Below are positions 10,243-19,947 of a stretch of 64,000 nucleotides of DNA, in pieces. Source of the DNA: Desertimonas sp963732335. Its GTDB lineage: Bacteria > Actinomycetota > Acidimicrobiia > Acidimicrobiales > Ilumatobacteraceae. The translations under genes and the position numbers were made by a program. Below the pieces are notes generated by a model. It made no database searches. It was given only the letters and a program-made list of their open reading frames with translations, and was not told where the DNA came from. Where the stretch lies: positions 310,001-374,000 of the forward strand of contig CAVSZO010000026.1 of assembly GCA_963732335.1 (NCBI GenBank), read 5' to 3'. Within the stretch, counting starts at the first letter, position 1; every line of letters starts with the position of its first letter.

Positions 10243-11732
10243 CGAGCTCGGCAGGCCGTCGCTCCGCCAGGCGTGACTGCACGACCTGCGGACCGTCGCG
10301 CAGCACGCTGTCGAGACGGCCGGCGAGGGCCGGGACGATCGGACGGATGGCCGTGGCGATCACCCGGACGCTGGCGAGGTAGCGCGACAGCAACTCCACG
10401 AGTCGGGCGTTGGCCGGCGCCGCGAGACTGAGCAGCTCCCACGGCCGAGTCGATTCGAGTTCGCGGTTGAGGCCGTCGACGGCGGCGCAGATCGCCTGCG
10501 TCGCACCCCGTAGATCGAAGTTGCCGAGGGCGGCGAGGACATCCTCGTCGAGTCCTGCGACGGCGTCGATCGGCGTCGCTTGCCGGCGTGTGTCGAGGCC
10601 CGCACGAGCCGCCAACGTGGCAATCCGGTTGGCGACGTTGCCGACTCCGTTGGCGAGGTCGCTGTCGACCCGTTCGACGAGGCGCTGTTCGGTGAAGTCG
10701 GTGTCGACGATCGGCCCGACGTCGCGGGCGAACCACCATCGCAAGGCATCCGTGCCATAACGATCGACGACTGTGAACGGGCTCACCGTTGCCGTCCCGG
10801 ACTTGGAGATCTTCGCCCCGTCGATCGTCAGGTAGGGGTGCACCTCCAGGCGCGTGGGCGGCGGCTGGTGCGCCGAGGCGAGGAACGCCGGCCAGTAGAC
10901 AGCGTGGAAGCGGAGGATCCCCTTGCCGACCACCTGCACGCGCCGATCCGAGTCCAGCCACCAACGGCGGTAGGCGACGCTGTCCGGGTCGCCGAACTCG
11001 AGGGCGCTGAGGTAGTAGGCCAGGGCGTCGAACCACACGTAGATGACCTGGGTCGGATCGTCGGGCACGGGGATGCCCCAGCCGCGCGCCCGCCCGGCCG
11101 GGCGGGACACGCTGATGTCCTCGAGTCCTCCGGCGATGAACGACAGCACCTCGTCACGGAAGGGCTCCGGATGGATCACCAACTCTCCGCTGGAGATCAG
11201 CCGGTGGAGATGGTTCTCGTAGCGGGACAGGCGGAAGAACCAGTTCGTCTCGGCGACCGGCTCGACTGGAGTGAGGTGTTCGGGGCAGCGCGACACGCTC
11301 GTCGGACCCGGTGACCAACTCGGTCCGGTCGTAGAACCGTTCGCAGCCGACGCAGTACTCGCCCTCGTACGTTCGCCGGTACAGGTCGCCGTTGGCCGCG
11401 CACGCCCGCCACAGCCGTTCGACGGCCGGACGGTGCCGCGGATCGGCGCTCGTGCGCAGGAAGTCGTCGAACGACACGTCGAGGGGGCCGCCGAGGGCGG
11501 CGAAGCGCTGGGCGTTGGCGTCGACAAAGACGTCGGTCGGCACACCGGCGGCCTCGGCGGCGAGGACGTTCTTGAGGGCGTGGTCGTCGGTGCCGCCGAG
11601 GAAGCGCACGTCGTCACCGGCGAGGCGCCGGGCGCGGGCGTAGATGTCGGCCTGCACCAACTCGTAGCCGTAGCCGAGATGCGGTTCGGCGTTGACGTAG
11701 GGAATGGCGACAGTGACGTAGGTCGTGCTCAT
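10232..11732 (-). CDS. metG: Methionyl-tRNA synthetase, frame broken
   Basis: Class I aminoacyl-tRNA synthetase that charges tRNA-Met in the cytosol. Residues 9-20 read AIPYVNAEPHLG, containing the HIGH-type signature (HLGY). The zinc-knuckle region has YCVGCERFY. WFDALAYYLSALEFG is a family motif, and the KMSKS loop is GAKISKSGTATVSP (~10800). The C-terminal anticodon-binding helical domain is present and there is no added tRNA-binding tail, giving about 500 residues. The frame shifts near 11290, between the zinc region and CPEHLTPVE. ATG 11732 has the Shine-Dalgarno AGGAGA 6 nt upstream. It stands alone rather than in an operon and has an unusual folded leader. Confidence 0.94.
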
Positions 11733-11737
11733 CTGGG

Positions 11738-11814
11738 GTCTCCTGGTGGTTGGTGACCCGGGAGACGACCTACCGGCGCTGACATCGGTCGACCCCGGAG
11801 GCAGCTCCAGGGTC
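11738..11814 (-). promoter_or_regulatory. Structured metG leader that can hide the ribosome-binding site
   Basis: On the minus strand the leader can form two hairpins. The distal one (11814-11791) pairs 10 bp around a CTGC loop (GACCCTGGAG with CTCCGGGGTC, one G-U). The proximal one pairs GTCTCC (11766-11761) with GGAGAC (11743-11738), which covers most of the AGGAGA Shine-Dalgarno. Such an arrangement can switch translation on or off. It does not match the T-box or SAM riboswitch consensus that I know. Confidence 0.45.
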
Positions 11815-11958
11815 GAACGGAATCGCTAGTGCGTGCGCGAAGCCGGCCCCGGATGGGGCCGCATCATCACGGAAGACGAAGTCGTACGCACGTCTTCAAG
11901 GGTAGCGGTGCCGCGGCCACGAGCGCCGACGGGTATCGGCGTTCGTGAGCCAGGGGCT

Positions 11959-11988
11959 TTCGAGCGGAAGGCTTACCTTCCGCTCGAA
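11959..11988 (-). terminator. Perfect 13-bp hairpin terminator after the ABC exporter operon
   Basis: TTCGAGCGGAAGG and CCTTCCGCTCGAA flank a 4-nt loop (CTTA on the plus strand). It begins 3 bp beyond the restored stop codon (11991-11993) of the ABC permease. No long U tract follows, as is common in high-GC genomes. Confidence 0.75.
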
Positions 11989-11990
11989 CC

Positions 11991-12777
11991 TCACGTCGCG
12001 TCGCGACGGGACATCACGACGGCGATCACGCCGATGCACGACCGCGGCGTACACGGCGAGCGTGGCGACGGCGGTGCCGGTGGAGATCGAGCCGGGGTTG
12101 TCCGGTTGCAACATCGAACGCAGCAGCAGGCCCGGGAACCAGCGGTCGGCCCAGGCCCGACCCTCGCCGATGACGTTCTCGAACGGGCCGAACCAGAGCA
12201 GGCAGATCGCCAGGGCGATCGGGGTGGAGCGCACGAGCACGGCGACCATCGTTCCGATCAGGGCGTAGACGGCGACGAAGCCGAGCAACCTGACATAGTC
12301 GCCGGCAGCCTCGGTGAGGGCGTCGACGCCGAACCATCCCGTCGTGTCGATGTCCTGCGCCGGAGCGACGATCGCCGCGGTCGCCGCGCCGACCACGAGG
12401 GCGAGCGCCATCAGGATCGCGCCGACCGTGAACCTGGCGGCGATCTTGCCGCCGATCAATGCCAATCGTCGCGGCTGATGGGTGAGGGCGACGCGCAGCG
12501 TCCCGCGGGTGAATTCGTTGCCGGTGCTGCTGGCGAACGCGGCAAGCACGAGGATCGAGCTGAAGGCGACGGAGAAGATCACCGCCGCCGTCGCCCCGCC
12601 CGAGCCGATCAGCGCCTCGAGGATGAGCCCAGCGTCGGGCGCTTGCAGGAACGGCTTCGCCGTCGAGATCGCCAAGGCCGTGGCGACGACCGTGAACACG
12701 ACGGTGGTCAGCCCGGTGATGACCCACAACCGGGCACGGTTGAGGAGAATCCATTCGGAGCGGAAGGTGGTAATCAC
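11991..12777 (-). CDS. ABC-2 type transporter permease, frame broken near the end
   Basis: Integral membrane half of an exporter with the ATPase encoded just upstream. About 262 residues with six predicted membrane spans, for example VITGLTTVVFTVVATALAI, AVIFSVAFSSILVLAAFA, ILMALALVVGAATAAIV and LLGFVAVYALIGTMVAVLV. The layout (cytosolic N-terminus, large loop after helix 1) matches ABC-2 permeases. Near 12045 an extra C hides the true tail. The corrected frame gives IGVIAVVMSRRDAT and stops at 11991, right before a hairpin terminator. Start GTG 12777 overlaps the ATPase stop (GTGA). The substrate is unknown. The adjacent two-component pair could regulate it. Confidence 0.85.
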
Positions 12778-13759
12778 GACGTGCCTCCTTGGATGACGTG
12801 ACGATTGACGAGTTCGAGGTAGCGGGCTTCCAGGTCAGCCCGTTCGTGGTGCAGCTCGGCGAGCACGATCCCGGCCGTGTGGGCGCGTCGGTTGATCTCG
12901 GCGGCGAGGCGGTGGGGGTCGACGCCGTCGCGGATCGTCAGCACGACCTGGTCGTCGCTGAGCTCGATCGGCAAGCCGGACGACCCGGCGATGACGGCCA
13001 GATCGTCGAGCTGTCCCGGCTCGCCGGCCCGCAACACGAGCCTGTCGCTCGTGCCGCCGAGCGACTCAGGAGTGCCGAGGTGGACGAGCCCGCCGTGATC
13101 GAGGACGATCAGCCAGTCGCAGACGTGCTCGAGTTCGCCGAGCAGGTGCGACGACACGATGACGGTGCGGCCGCTGTCGGACATCGCCCGGATCAGCGTG
13201 CGAACGTCCTGCATGCCGACGGGGTCGAGGCCGTTGGTCGGCTCGTCGAGAATCACCAGCTGCGGGTCGCCGATCAGTGCGGCGGCAATGCCGAGGCGCT
13301 GCTTCATCCCGAACGAGTACGAACCGACGCGATCGCCGCCTCGGCCGGTGAGCCCGACGAGATCGACGAGGTCGTCGATGCCAACCGTCGAGTGCCCACC
13401 GAGGACGGCAAGCGAGCGCAGGTTGTCCACGCCGGAAACGCCCGGGTGGAAGGCCGGGCCCTCGATCAGCGCGCCGACGCGCGACAGATACTCGGTGCGC
13501 TTGCTCACCGGGCTGCCGAGCACCGTCGCCGACCCGCCGGACGGGCGAACGAGCCCGAGGAGCATCGCCATGATCGTCGTCTTGCCGGCGCCGTTGGGGC
13601 CGATCAGGCCGGCAACGGAACCGGCCGGCACGGAGAACGACACCTCGTCGACGGCGACTCGGTCGCCGAAACGCTTCGTCAGCCGATCGACGACGACGGC
13701 GTCGCCGGCGTCGACTCGACGACGGATCGAGCGTGAGGAAGAGTCGCTGTTGCTGTCAT
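12774..13759 (-). CDS. ABC transporter ATP-binding protein, N-terminal frame break
   Basis: Nucleotide-binding subunit of an ABC-2 exporter (CcmA/DrrA group). Walker A is GPNGAGKTT, the signature appears as YSFGMKQRL, Walker B is LVILDEPTNGLDP, and the switch His lies in IVSSHLL. A C-terminal extension of about 90 residues is typical of drug/bacteriocin exporter ATPases. The likely true start is ATG 13759 (MTATATLPHARSVV). A frame change near 13720 separates it from the body DAVVVDRLTKRFGDRVAVDE. If the break is not an error, translation would begin at GTG 13643 and lose the first beta strands. Coupled to the permease by a 4-bp overlap. Confidence 0.9.
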
Positions 13760-13847
13760 AGGACCAGCGTGAACGCGGCCACTCGTCGCGTCGTCGCCCA
13801 GGTGCGGAGATCGCGCCGTACGTCAGATGTTGAGCGGCGGCGCGCAG

Positions 13848-14532
13848 TCAGCCCGACGACTCGGGCCGGGGTATCGACGCCAGGCCGGCGCGATAGGCGA
13901 ACACCACGAGTTGGGCGCGATCGCGGGCGTTGAGCTTGGTCATCGCCCTGCTGACGTGCGTGCGCACGGTGGCGTTGCTGACGACCCAGCGCTCGGCGAT
14001 CTCCTCGTTGGACAGGCCGTCGGCGACGAGGACGACGGCCTCGCGCTCGCGGGCCGTGAGCAGGGCGACGACGCGAGCGTCCGGCTCGGCGGCGACGGTC
14101 GGGGCACGCTCGGCGAACGTCGAGATCAGCCTCCTCGTCACGCCGGGCGAGAGCAGCGCCTCGCCGGCGGCGACGACCCGAACCGCCCGGATCAGCTCGG
14201 CCGGCTCGGTGTGCTTGACGAGGAATCCCGACGCTCCGGCGCGCAAGCGCCTCGAACACGTACTCGTCGAGCTCGAACGTGGTCAGCACGAGGACTCTGA
14301 CCCCGGCAAGGTCAGGGTGCTCGGCGATCTGGCGGGTGGCGGTGAGCCCATCGACCTCCGGCATGCGGATGTCCATCAGCACGACGTCGGGATGCCGGTC
14401 GAGTGCCAGGGCGACGGCCTCGGCACCGGTGCCGGCCTCGCCGACGACCTCGATGTCGTCCTCGGCGTCGAGCAGCGCCTTGAAGCCGGTGCGCACGAGC
14501 ACTTGGTCGTCGGCGACGACGACGCGGATCAT
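13848..14532 (-). CDS. NarL/LuxR-family response regulator, frame broken
   Basis: Output half of a two-component pair. The receiver begins MIRVVVADDQVLVRTGFKAL and has the phospho-acceptor in VVLMDIRMPEVDG and the TTFE switch. The LuxR-type helix-turn-helix is LTAREREAVVLVADGLSNEE with VVSNATVRTHVSRAMTKL. An extra T near 14246 (GCGCTTGCGC for GCGCTGCGC, the same context as the soxR error) splits the receiver from FLVKHTEP. The start ATG 14532 overlaps the kinase stop (ATGA). The pair lies directly upstream of the ABC-2 exporter on the same strand, so control of that exporter is a fair guess. Confidence 0.9.
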
Positions 14533-15706
14533 CGGTCGGTCACCCCACACGGCGAGGACCTCGAAGCCGCCTCCAGGTCGCGCCTTGGCGTCGAGCGTCC
14601 CTCCCGTCGACTCGACGCGCTCACGCATGCCGATGAGCCCGAAACCGCCACCAGCCGTGTCCGGCGGCGGTGCTGCGGGTCGCCGTGTACCGCCGCCGTC
14701 GTCGCTCACTCGAATCGTCACGGCGCCGCGCGAACCGACGTCGACGGTGACCTCGGCGCGAGCCGACGCACCGGCGTGGCGACGAGTGTTCGTCAGCGCC
14801 TCCTGCACGACGCGGTAGGCGGCGGCGCTGACCGACGGTCGGCAGCGTCCCGACGTCGCCGTTCACGTCGACGTCGATCGCCAGGCCGTCGGCCCGCGCA
14901 CGCGTGACGAGCTCGTCGATGTCGCCGAGCGTTCCGATCGGCGCACGTGGGGCAACGTCGGGCTGGTCGCCGCCACCCGATGCCCGCAGCACCGACAGGA
15001 TCGCCGTGAGCTCGTCGAGGGCGTCGCTGCTGGCGGCGCGGATCGCCTCCAACGCCTGCTTGGCCTGGCCGGTGTCGCCGTCGAGGAGGTGGGCGGCGAC
15101 GCCGGACTGGACGTTGATCGTCGCCATCGCGTGGGCCACCGAGTCGTGCAGATCCTGGGCGATGCGCAGCCGTTCGTTGGCGAGCGCCTGTTCCTGGGCA
15201 TGCACGACGCGTTCCCGCTCCGCCGCCGCCCGTTCGGCGCGGGCGGCGATCGCCTGGCCGGCGAGGACCGCGGCGAAGGCCCATCCGGCGATGATCAGCA
15301 GCGGGCCGAGATCGGCGTCCCCGACGGCGAGGCGGACCACCACGGCGACTGCCACGTACCCGGCGGCGCCGATCCAACCGACCCGCCGCGGTGCCGTGTA
15401 ACCAAGGGCGAGGAGGGCCAGCGGACCCGGCAGCAGCGCCGGGCCACCGGCGTACTCCCGAGCCGAGTACACGGCCGTCGTGACCGCCACGATGCCGACG
15501 ACCGCAAGCCCCCAGTGCCGCCAGAACAGGAGCGACCCTGCTCCGATGATCCCGCAGGCGTACGCCAGCGCATCCATCGGACGATCGCCTGCTTCGACCG
15601 GGATGTGGATCGTCCCGAGGATGACGATGGCGAGGATCGGCAGCACGAGCACGACGTCGATGAGATGTGGAGCGCGGTTCGCGTCGGCCCGCACTGCCTC
15701 AGTCAT
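14529..15706 (-). CDS. Membrane sensor histidine kinase (HisKA_3), two frame breaks
   Basis: About 390 residues. The N-terminal third has hydrophobic spans (HLIDVVLVLPILAIVILGTI, ALAYACGIIGAGSLLFW, GLAVVGIVAVTTAVYSA, AAGYVAVAVVVRLAV, LLIIAGWAFAAVLAGQAIAA). It is followed by a coiled linker rich in Ala, Arg and Glu, the HisKA_3 box RLRIAQDLHDSVAHAMATI and an ATPase domain (EALTNTRRHAG, GGGFGLIGMRERV). A frame change near 14830 splits the two domains. Another in a GGGG run near 14560 hides the natural stop, which would fall in an ATGA overlap with the regulator at 14529. No extracellular sensor domain is visible, so the signal may be in or at the membrane. Confidence 0.88.
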
Positions 15707-15774
15707 CGAGGTGATGGTACGGACGCCGCTGCGCCGTGTCGTCAGCCCCCTGTTGAGATCGCCCCGCCCCGCCT

Positions 15775-15857
15775 CATCCGAGTGTTTCGTGCCATCCGAG
15801 TGCTACGTGCGCGACAGGGGTGCGCGAAACACTCCGATGACCGCAAACACTCGGATG
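15775..15857. repeat. Intergenic palindromic repeat, copy B (inverted relative to copy A)
   Basis: Begins CATCCGAGTGTTTCG and ends CGCAAACACTCGGATG. Read on the minus strand it aligns with copy A over about 60 bp, sharing GTGTTTCGCGC, CCCCTGTCGCGC, GCACTCGGATG and AACACTCGGATGAGG. It holds one extra CATCCGAGTG unit. It lies just past the 3' end of the phosphotransferase gene. Confidence 0.75.
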
Positions 15858-15860
15858 GAT

Positions 15861-16806
15861 TCAGGCGATGGCGTCGAGGAGGGTGTCGATCACGTCGCGG
15901 GTGAACGGGCGCTCGTCGTACTCGTCGAAACGCCGCTCCTGGCGAACCCGCTCCTCGGCCGTGGCGCCTGGTGCCAGCCACAACTCACCGATGCGACGGG
16001 CCAGATGTCCGAGCACGGCGATCGTCATCGAGAAGTCCTGCCGACTCAGGACGCGGGCTGGTCCGCCGGCGTCGATGTACGACGACATCAGGATCGGCGC
16101 CGTTGCCACGTCGTCACTGGTGAACTCGAACAGGACCATCGCCAGCTCCTGATTCGGGTCGGCTTCGCCGGCGTTGTCCCAGTCGATGATGCAGAGCGCC
16201 CCAGCAGTGGTGCGGCGCAGGTTGTCGGCAAACAGGTCGCGATGGCAGATCTGCACGGCGCGGGCAGGTGCCAGCCAGCTCTCGAGGGCGACGAACTCGT
16301 CGCGCCAGCGGGCGAAGCGGTCGGCGAGCGGCGACTGTCGGGTCCGCAACTCGTCGATCAGAGAGTCCCACCCGTCGGCACCGACCGGCTCCGAGTTCCA
16401 CCAGTGGGCGGGCAGGTCGCCGGTGAAGCGCACGCGATGAAGCGCCGCGACGGCGGCGCCCACCATCGCCGGATCCATCGCAGGGTCGGGAGGGTCGAGG
16501 TCCACCCAGCCGTGGACCCGCACCGGCGTGTCGCCGATGAGGGCGGCGGCCGATCCGTCCGTGGCCCGGCGCACCGACGGTGCCGGGACGCCGAGAGCGG
16601 CGGCGGCCTCATGGAACTCCGTCGTCACCGCATGATCGTGTACTCCACCCGCCTCGAACGACTCCTTCACCGCCCAGTCGCCGGACCCGGCCGAGAGCCG
16701 CCACACCTGCCCGAGCTCGCCACGGGCGCACGGTCCGTCGAAGTCGAGCACCTCGCCGAGCCCGAAGGCCGCTGGCGATCGCCTCGGCGTCGGCGGCGGT
16801 GATCAC
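15861..16806 (-). CDS. Aminoglycoside-phosphotransferase-fold kinase (APH/choline kinase type), frame broken
   Basis: Small-molecule kinase of the APH fold, about 315 residues. The catalytic loop ICHRDLFADN (Brenner motif, His-Arg-Asp) and the metal-binding IIDWDNAGEADPNQEL are both intact, so it is probably active. It need not act on antibiotics: such proteins also phosphorylate choline, sugars or proteins. Start GTG 16806 overlaps the stop of the upstream hydrolase gene (GTGA). Near 16755 a one-base shift separates the N-terminus (VITAADAEAIASGLRARR) from the rest (VLDFDGPCARGELGQVWRL). The coupling suggests the two act on related material. Confidence 0.82.
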
Positions 16807-17438
16807 GCCCGAACGGTCGACGCCGACCAACGCTCGGCAACCGCGGCGAGGACCTCGATCAACGCACGCGTCGGCGCCGACAGCCCGTCGTCCCCAGGTG
16901 GCGGGCTGAGCGGGCTGAGGCCGCGGACGCGGGGCGGGAGCTCGAGCTGGACGCCCTGGTTGGCCGGGAGGTTGACCGGGTTACGTGCACTCAGGCCGCG
17001 CAGCTCAACCGGGATGCCAGCGAGATCGGTAACGACTTCATAGTCCGGGAGCCGAGTCGCAACCTCGGCTGCAACCGTGGTGGCGAGTCGACGGTTGCGA
17101 CCACCGGCGAGGATCGAGGTCCAGCTCCCCTCCCGCCCGTAGCCGTGGAGCGACACGACGACATCGACGTGGTCGACGAACGCAGCGAGCGCCGCCGACT
17201 CCTCGACTCGATAGCGCAGCGACGAGAGGTGGTGTTCGACGTCGTCGGGATGGACGACCGCGTAATACGACGCGCCCGCCGATTCGGCGGCAGCGGCGGC
17301 GATGACATCAGTCATCACCTCCAGGCCGCCGCCGTGGATCGCCATCATCCCGAACGTCGACCGCAACTCGCACTGCTCGACGACATCGGGGCGGGCGAGC
17401 AACTCGGTGAGCGTGCGCGGGCCTTGCACACAACCCAT
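16803..17438 (-). CDS. Poly-gamma-glutamate hydrolase family protein
   Basis: About 211 residues, resembling the PF05908 family (phage PghP-like zinc peptidases that cut poly-gamma-glutamate). Seen: IHGGGLEVMTDVIA (metal-binding His and Glu), SYYAVVHP, VDVVVSLHGYGREG (second His) and the arginine-rich ILAGGRNRRLA. It ends in a Pro-rich segment ELPPRVRGLSPLSPPPGDDG. No signal peptide is evident, so it may act in the cytosol, for instance on a gamma-glutamyl polymer or conjugate. ATG 17438 gives the best start. It forms a translationally coupled pair with the APH-type kinase. Confidence 0.72.
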   Translation of the reverse strand: MGCVQGPRTLTELLARPDVVEQCELRSTFGMMAIHGGGLEVMTDVIAAAAAESAGASYYAVVHPDDVEHHLSSLRYRVEESAALAAFVDHVDVVVSLHGYGREGSWTSILAGGRNRRLATTVAAEVATRLPDYEVVTDLAGIPVELRGLSARNPVNLPANQGVQLELPPRVRGLSPLSPPPGDDGLSAPTRALIEVLAAVAERWSASTVRA

Positions 17439-17510
17439 CGTGGCATCGAGCGTGCGGGCGCGGGTCGGATCGTAGGATCGCCCCGTGGTCACGCGTCGCC
17501 CCGCCCACCA

Positions 17511-18286
17511 GTGAGCACCAGCTGGCGCCATCCCGGCCGCACCGGTGCGCTGCTCTACGCCGTGCTCGCTGCGTTCCTCGGCGTCGCCGTCACTGCCGTC
17601 AGCCGGCTGACCGTCGAGCGTCAACGTGGACGGCGGCTGGCCGCCCAACGACTTCCCGACGGGCCGATCATCGTCATCGCCAACCACACGAGCTACGCCG
17701 ACGGAGTCCTGCTGGCCCTGGCCTGCCGCCGGCTCGGTCGATCGTTGCGACTGCTGGCGACGTCTGGTGTGTTCCGTGCGCCGATCCTCGGTCGCATCTT
17801 CGACCCGCCTCGGATTCATTCCCGTCGCCCGCGGCGGCCCCGACGCGGCACACGCCCTCGACGCCGCGGCCGCCGCCCTCGCCGCTGGCGAAGCGGTCGG
17901 CGTGTTTCCCGAAGGGCGGATCACCCGCGACCCGAACCAGTGGCCGGAGCGGGCCAAGACCGGTGCCGTCCGTCTCGCCCTGCAGTCCGGTGCGCCGATC
18001 GTCCCCGTGGCGATGGTCGGTGGCCACGAGGTCGTCGGCCGCAAGCGGATCGTGTTGCGCCTGCTCAAGAACCTCCTGCTCCGCCCGCGGGTCGATGTCG
18101 TGGTCGGCGCCCCGATCGACGTCGGCGCCCTCGTCGGCCACGTCGACGACCCGCCTCCGGAGGCGGTGCGGCGCGCCGCCGACCTGGTGATGGGCGAGCT
18201 GATCGCCCTCGTCGCCGACATGCGCCAACTCGACCCCGAGCACGCCGTCGGCGTGCCGAGAGTCGAAGCGCGCAACGGTCGACTAG
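17511..18286 (+). CDS. 1-acyl-sn-glycerol-3-phosphate acyltransferase (PlsC family), frame broken
   Basis: Membrane-associated acyltransferase that transfers an acyl chain to a glycerophosphate-type lipid. Near the N-terminus lies one hydrophobic segment (ALLYAVLAAFLGVAVTAV). The family blocks follow: NHTSYADGV (NHx4D catalytic motif, ~17680), VFPEGRIT (~17900) and GAPIVPVAMVGG. An extra C near 17808 breaks the frame between blocks I and II. A second indel near 18270 is likely, because the corrected frame stops at TAG 18284-18286, just before the next gene, whereas the observed frame reads on. Start GTG 17511. About 255 residues, normal for PlsC. Confidence 0.85.
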
Positions 18287-18311
18287 CACCGAGTCTGGGT
18301 ACTCTCGCACC

Positions 18312-19898
18312 GTGGCCGCCGAGCGCAGGCTCGCCAAGTACGACTCGATGCGCGACTTCGCGAAGTCGCCGGAACCGCCGGGCAAGGTCGCGGGCAGTGC
18401 CGATGGCCGCAACCGCTTCCTCGTCCAGCGCCATCGAGCCCGCCGTCTGCACTACGACCTGCGTTTCGAGGTCGACGGCGTGCTCGTCAGTTGGGCCGTC
18501 CCCCGCGGGCCGAACCTCGATCCGGCGCGCAAGTCGCTCGCCGTCAAGGTCGAGGACCACCCGTATGCCTACGGCTGGTTCGAGGGGATCATCCCCAGCG
18601 GCTACGGCATGGGTGACGTCGTCCTCTGGGACGACGGCTGGTGGGAGCCCGATCCGGAGTATCCCGACGAGCCGGCGGCGGCGAAGGCGATCGAGAGCGG
18701 TGAGTTCAAGTTCGTGCTCGTCGGGCGCAAGCTGCGCGGCCGGTTCGTGCTCATTCGCACGAGCAAGCCGGGCGAGGCGGACGACCAGTGGCTGCTGATG
18801 AAGAAGAAGGACGACGCCGCGGTGCCCGGCTGGGATCCCGAGGACTACCCCCGATCGGTGCTCAGCGCCCGCACCAACGAGGACATCGCCGAGGGCCGCC
18901 CGGGGCGCTGGCGAGCGGCGACGGCGGACGAGCTGGCCAGCCCTGCGCAAGCTGCCGAGCGCCAAGGGTCTGGGCGGTGCCCAGAAGTCGACGGCGGAGT
19001 GGAGCGTCGCCGGGGTCACCCAGCAGATCACCAACCTCGACAAGGTGTTGATCCCGGGACGGGGGAAGTCGAAGCCGATCACCAAGCGCGAGATCATCGC
19101 CTACTACGCAACGGTCGCGCCGTGGATGACGATGGGGCTCGCCGGCCACCCCGATCAACCTCAACCGGTTCCCGGACGGCATCGACGGCGCCAAGGGCGG
19201 CTTCTACCACAAGGCCGTGCCGACGCACGCGCCGCTGTGGGTGCGCCGCTGGCCGAACCCCAGGGCCAGCACCGGCGAGACCCGCGAGTACCTCCTGATC
19301 GACGGCGCCCCGGCGCTGGTCTGGGTGGCCAACTTCGCCGGCTTCGAGATCCACCCGTGGACGTCGACGGCGGCGTCGCCCGACGAGCCGTCGTACGCCC
19401 TGGTCGACATCGACCCGGGGACGGAAACGACGTGGGACGACACGCTGACGATCGCCCGGCTCTTCCGCGTCGCCCTCGACAAGCTCGACCTCGTCGCCCG
19501 CCCGAAGGTCACTGGCAAGCGCGGCATCCAGATCTACATCCCGGTCAAGGCCGGATACTCGTTCAAGGAGACGTCGGAGTTCGTCGAGGCGCTGTCACGC
19601 ACCGTCGGCGGCGTCGTGCGCGAGCTGGTCAGCTGGAAGTGGCAGAAGAACGCACGCGGCGGCAAGGCCCGCCTCGACTACACCCAGAACCAGGTCAACA
19701 AGACGCTCGTCGCTCCCTACAGCATCCGCCCGGCGCCGGGCGCCCCGGTGTCGGTGCCGTTGGAGTGGGACGAGCTCGACGACCCGAAGTTGCGCCCTGA
19801 CCGCTGGACGATCCGCGACGTGCTCGGGCCGCCTGGAGACGGTCGGCGATCCGTTCGATGCGCTCGTCGGCCAGGAGCAGGCACTTCCCCTGCTGTAG
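18312..19898 (+). CDS. ligD: LigD-type 3'-phosphoesterase plus polymerase (no ligase domain), four frame breaks
   Basis: End-processing and gap-filling component of bacterial non-homologous end joining. From GTG 18312 the first ~190 residues are the LigD phosphoesterase domain (FLVQRHRARRLHYDLRFEVD, LAVKVEDHPYAYGWFEG, PSGYGMGDV). The rest is the archaeo-eukaryotic-primase-type polymerase (LDKVLIPGR, EIHPWTSTAASPD, LVDIDPGTETTW with the metal-binding DID, KVTGKRGIQIYIPV). The ATP-dependent ligase domain usual in mycobacterial LigD is absent. It is encoded separately at 20948-21872. Frame changes near 18945, 19152 and 19835 interrupt it; the last hides the tail RLETVGDPFDALVGQEQ. It lies 49 bp upstream of ku. 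Confidence 0.88.
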
Positions 19899-19947
19899 TT
19901 ACAACCGATAACAGGGTTGGCGACCGAACACGAGTACTCTTGTATCC

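Noticed and set aside
11738..11814. T-box or SAM riboswitch in front of metG
   Set aside because: No T-box anti-terminator bulge sequence and no SAM-I/SAM-IV core could be found. Only generic hairpins are visible.
16803..19097. A 764-codon minus-strand open frame across the plsC/ligD region
   Set aside because: Only its last ~210 codons (the hydrolase) resemble a protein. The rest is antisense to plsC and ligD, which have clear conserved motifs. Long shadow frames are common at this GC content.
19911..19947. Promoter TTGGCG-N17-TTGTAT in front of ku
   Set aside because: The -10 would end 2 bp before the ATG, and the match is weak. ku is more simply co-transcribed with ligD, 49 bp upstream.
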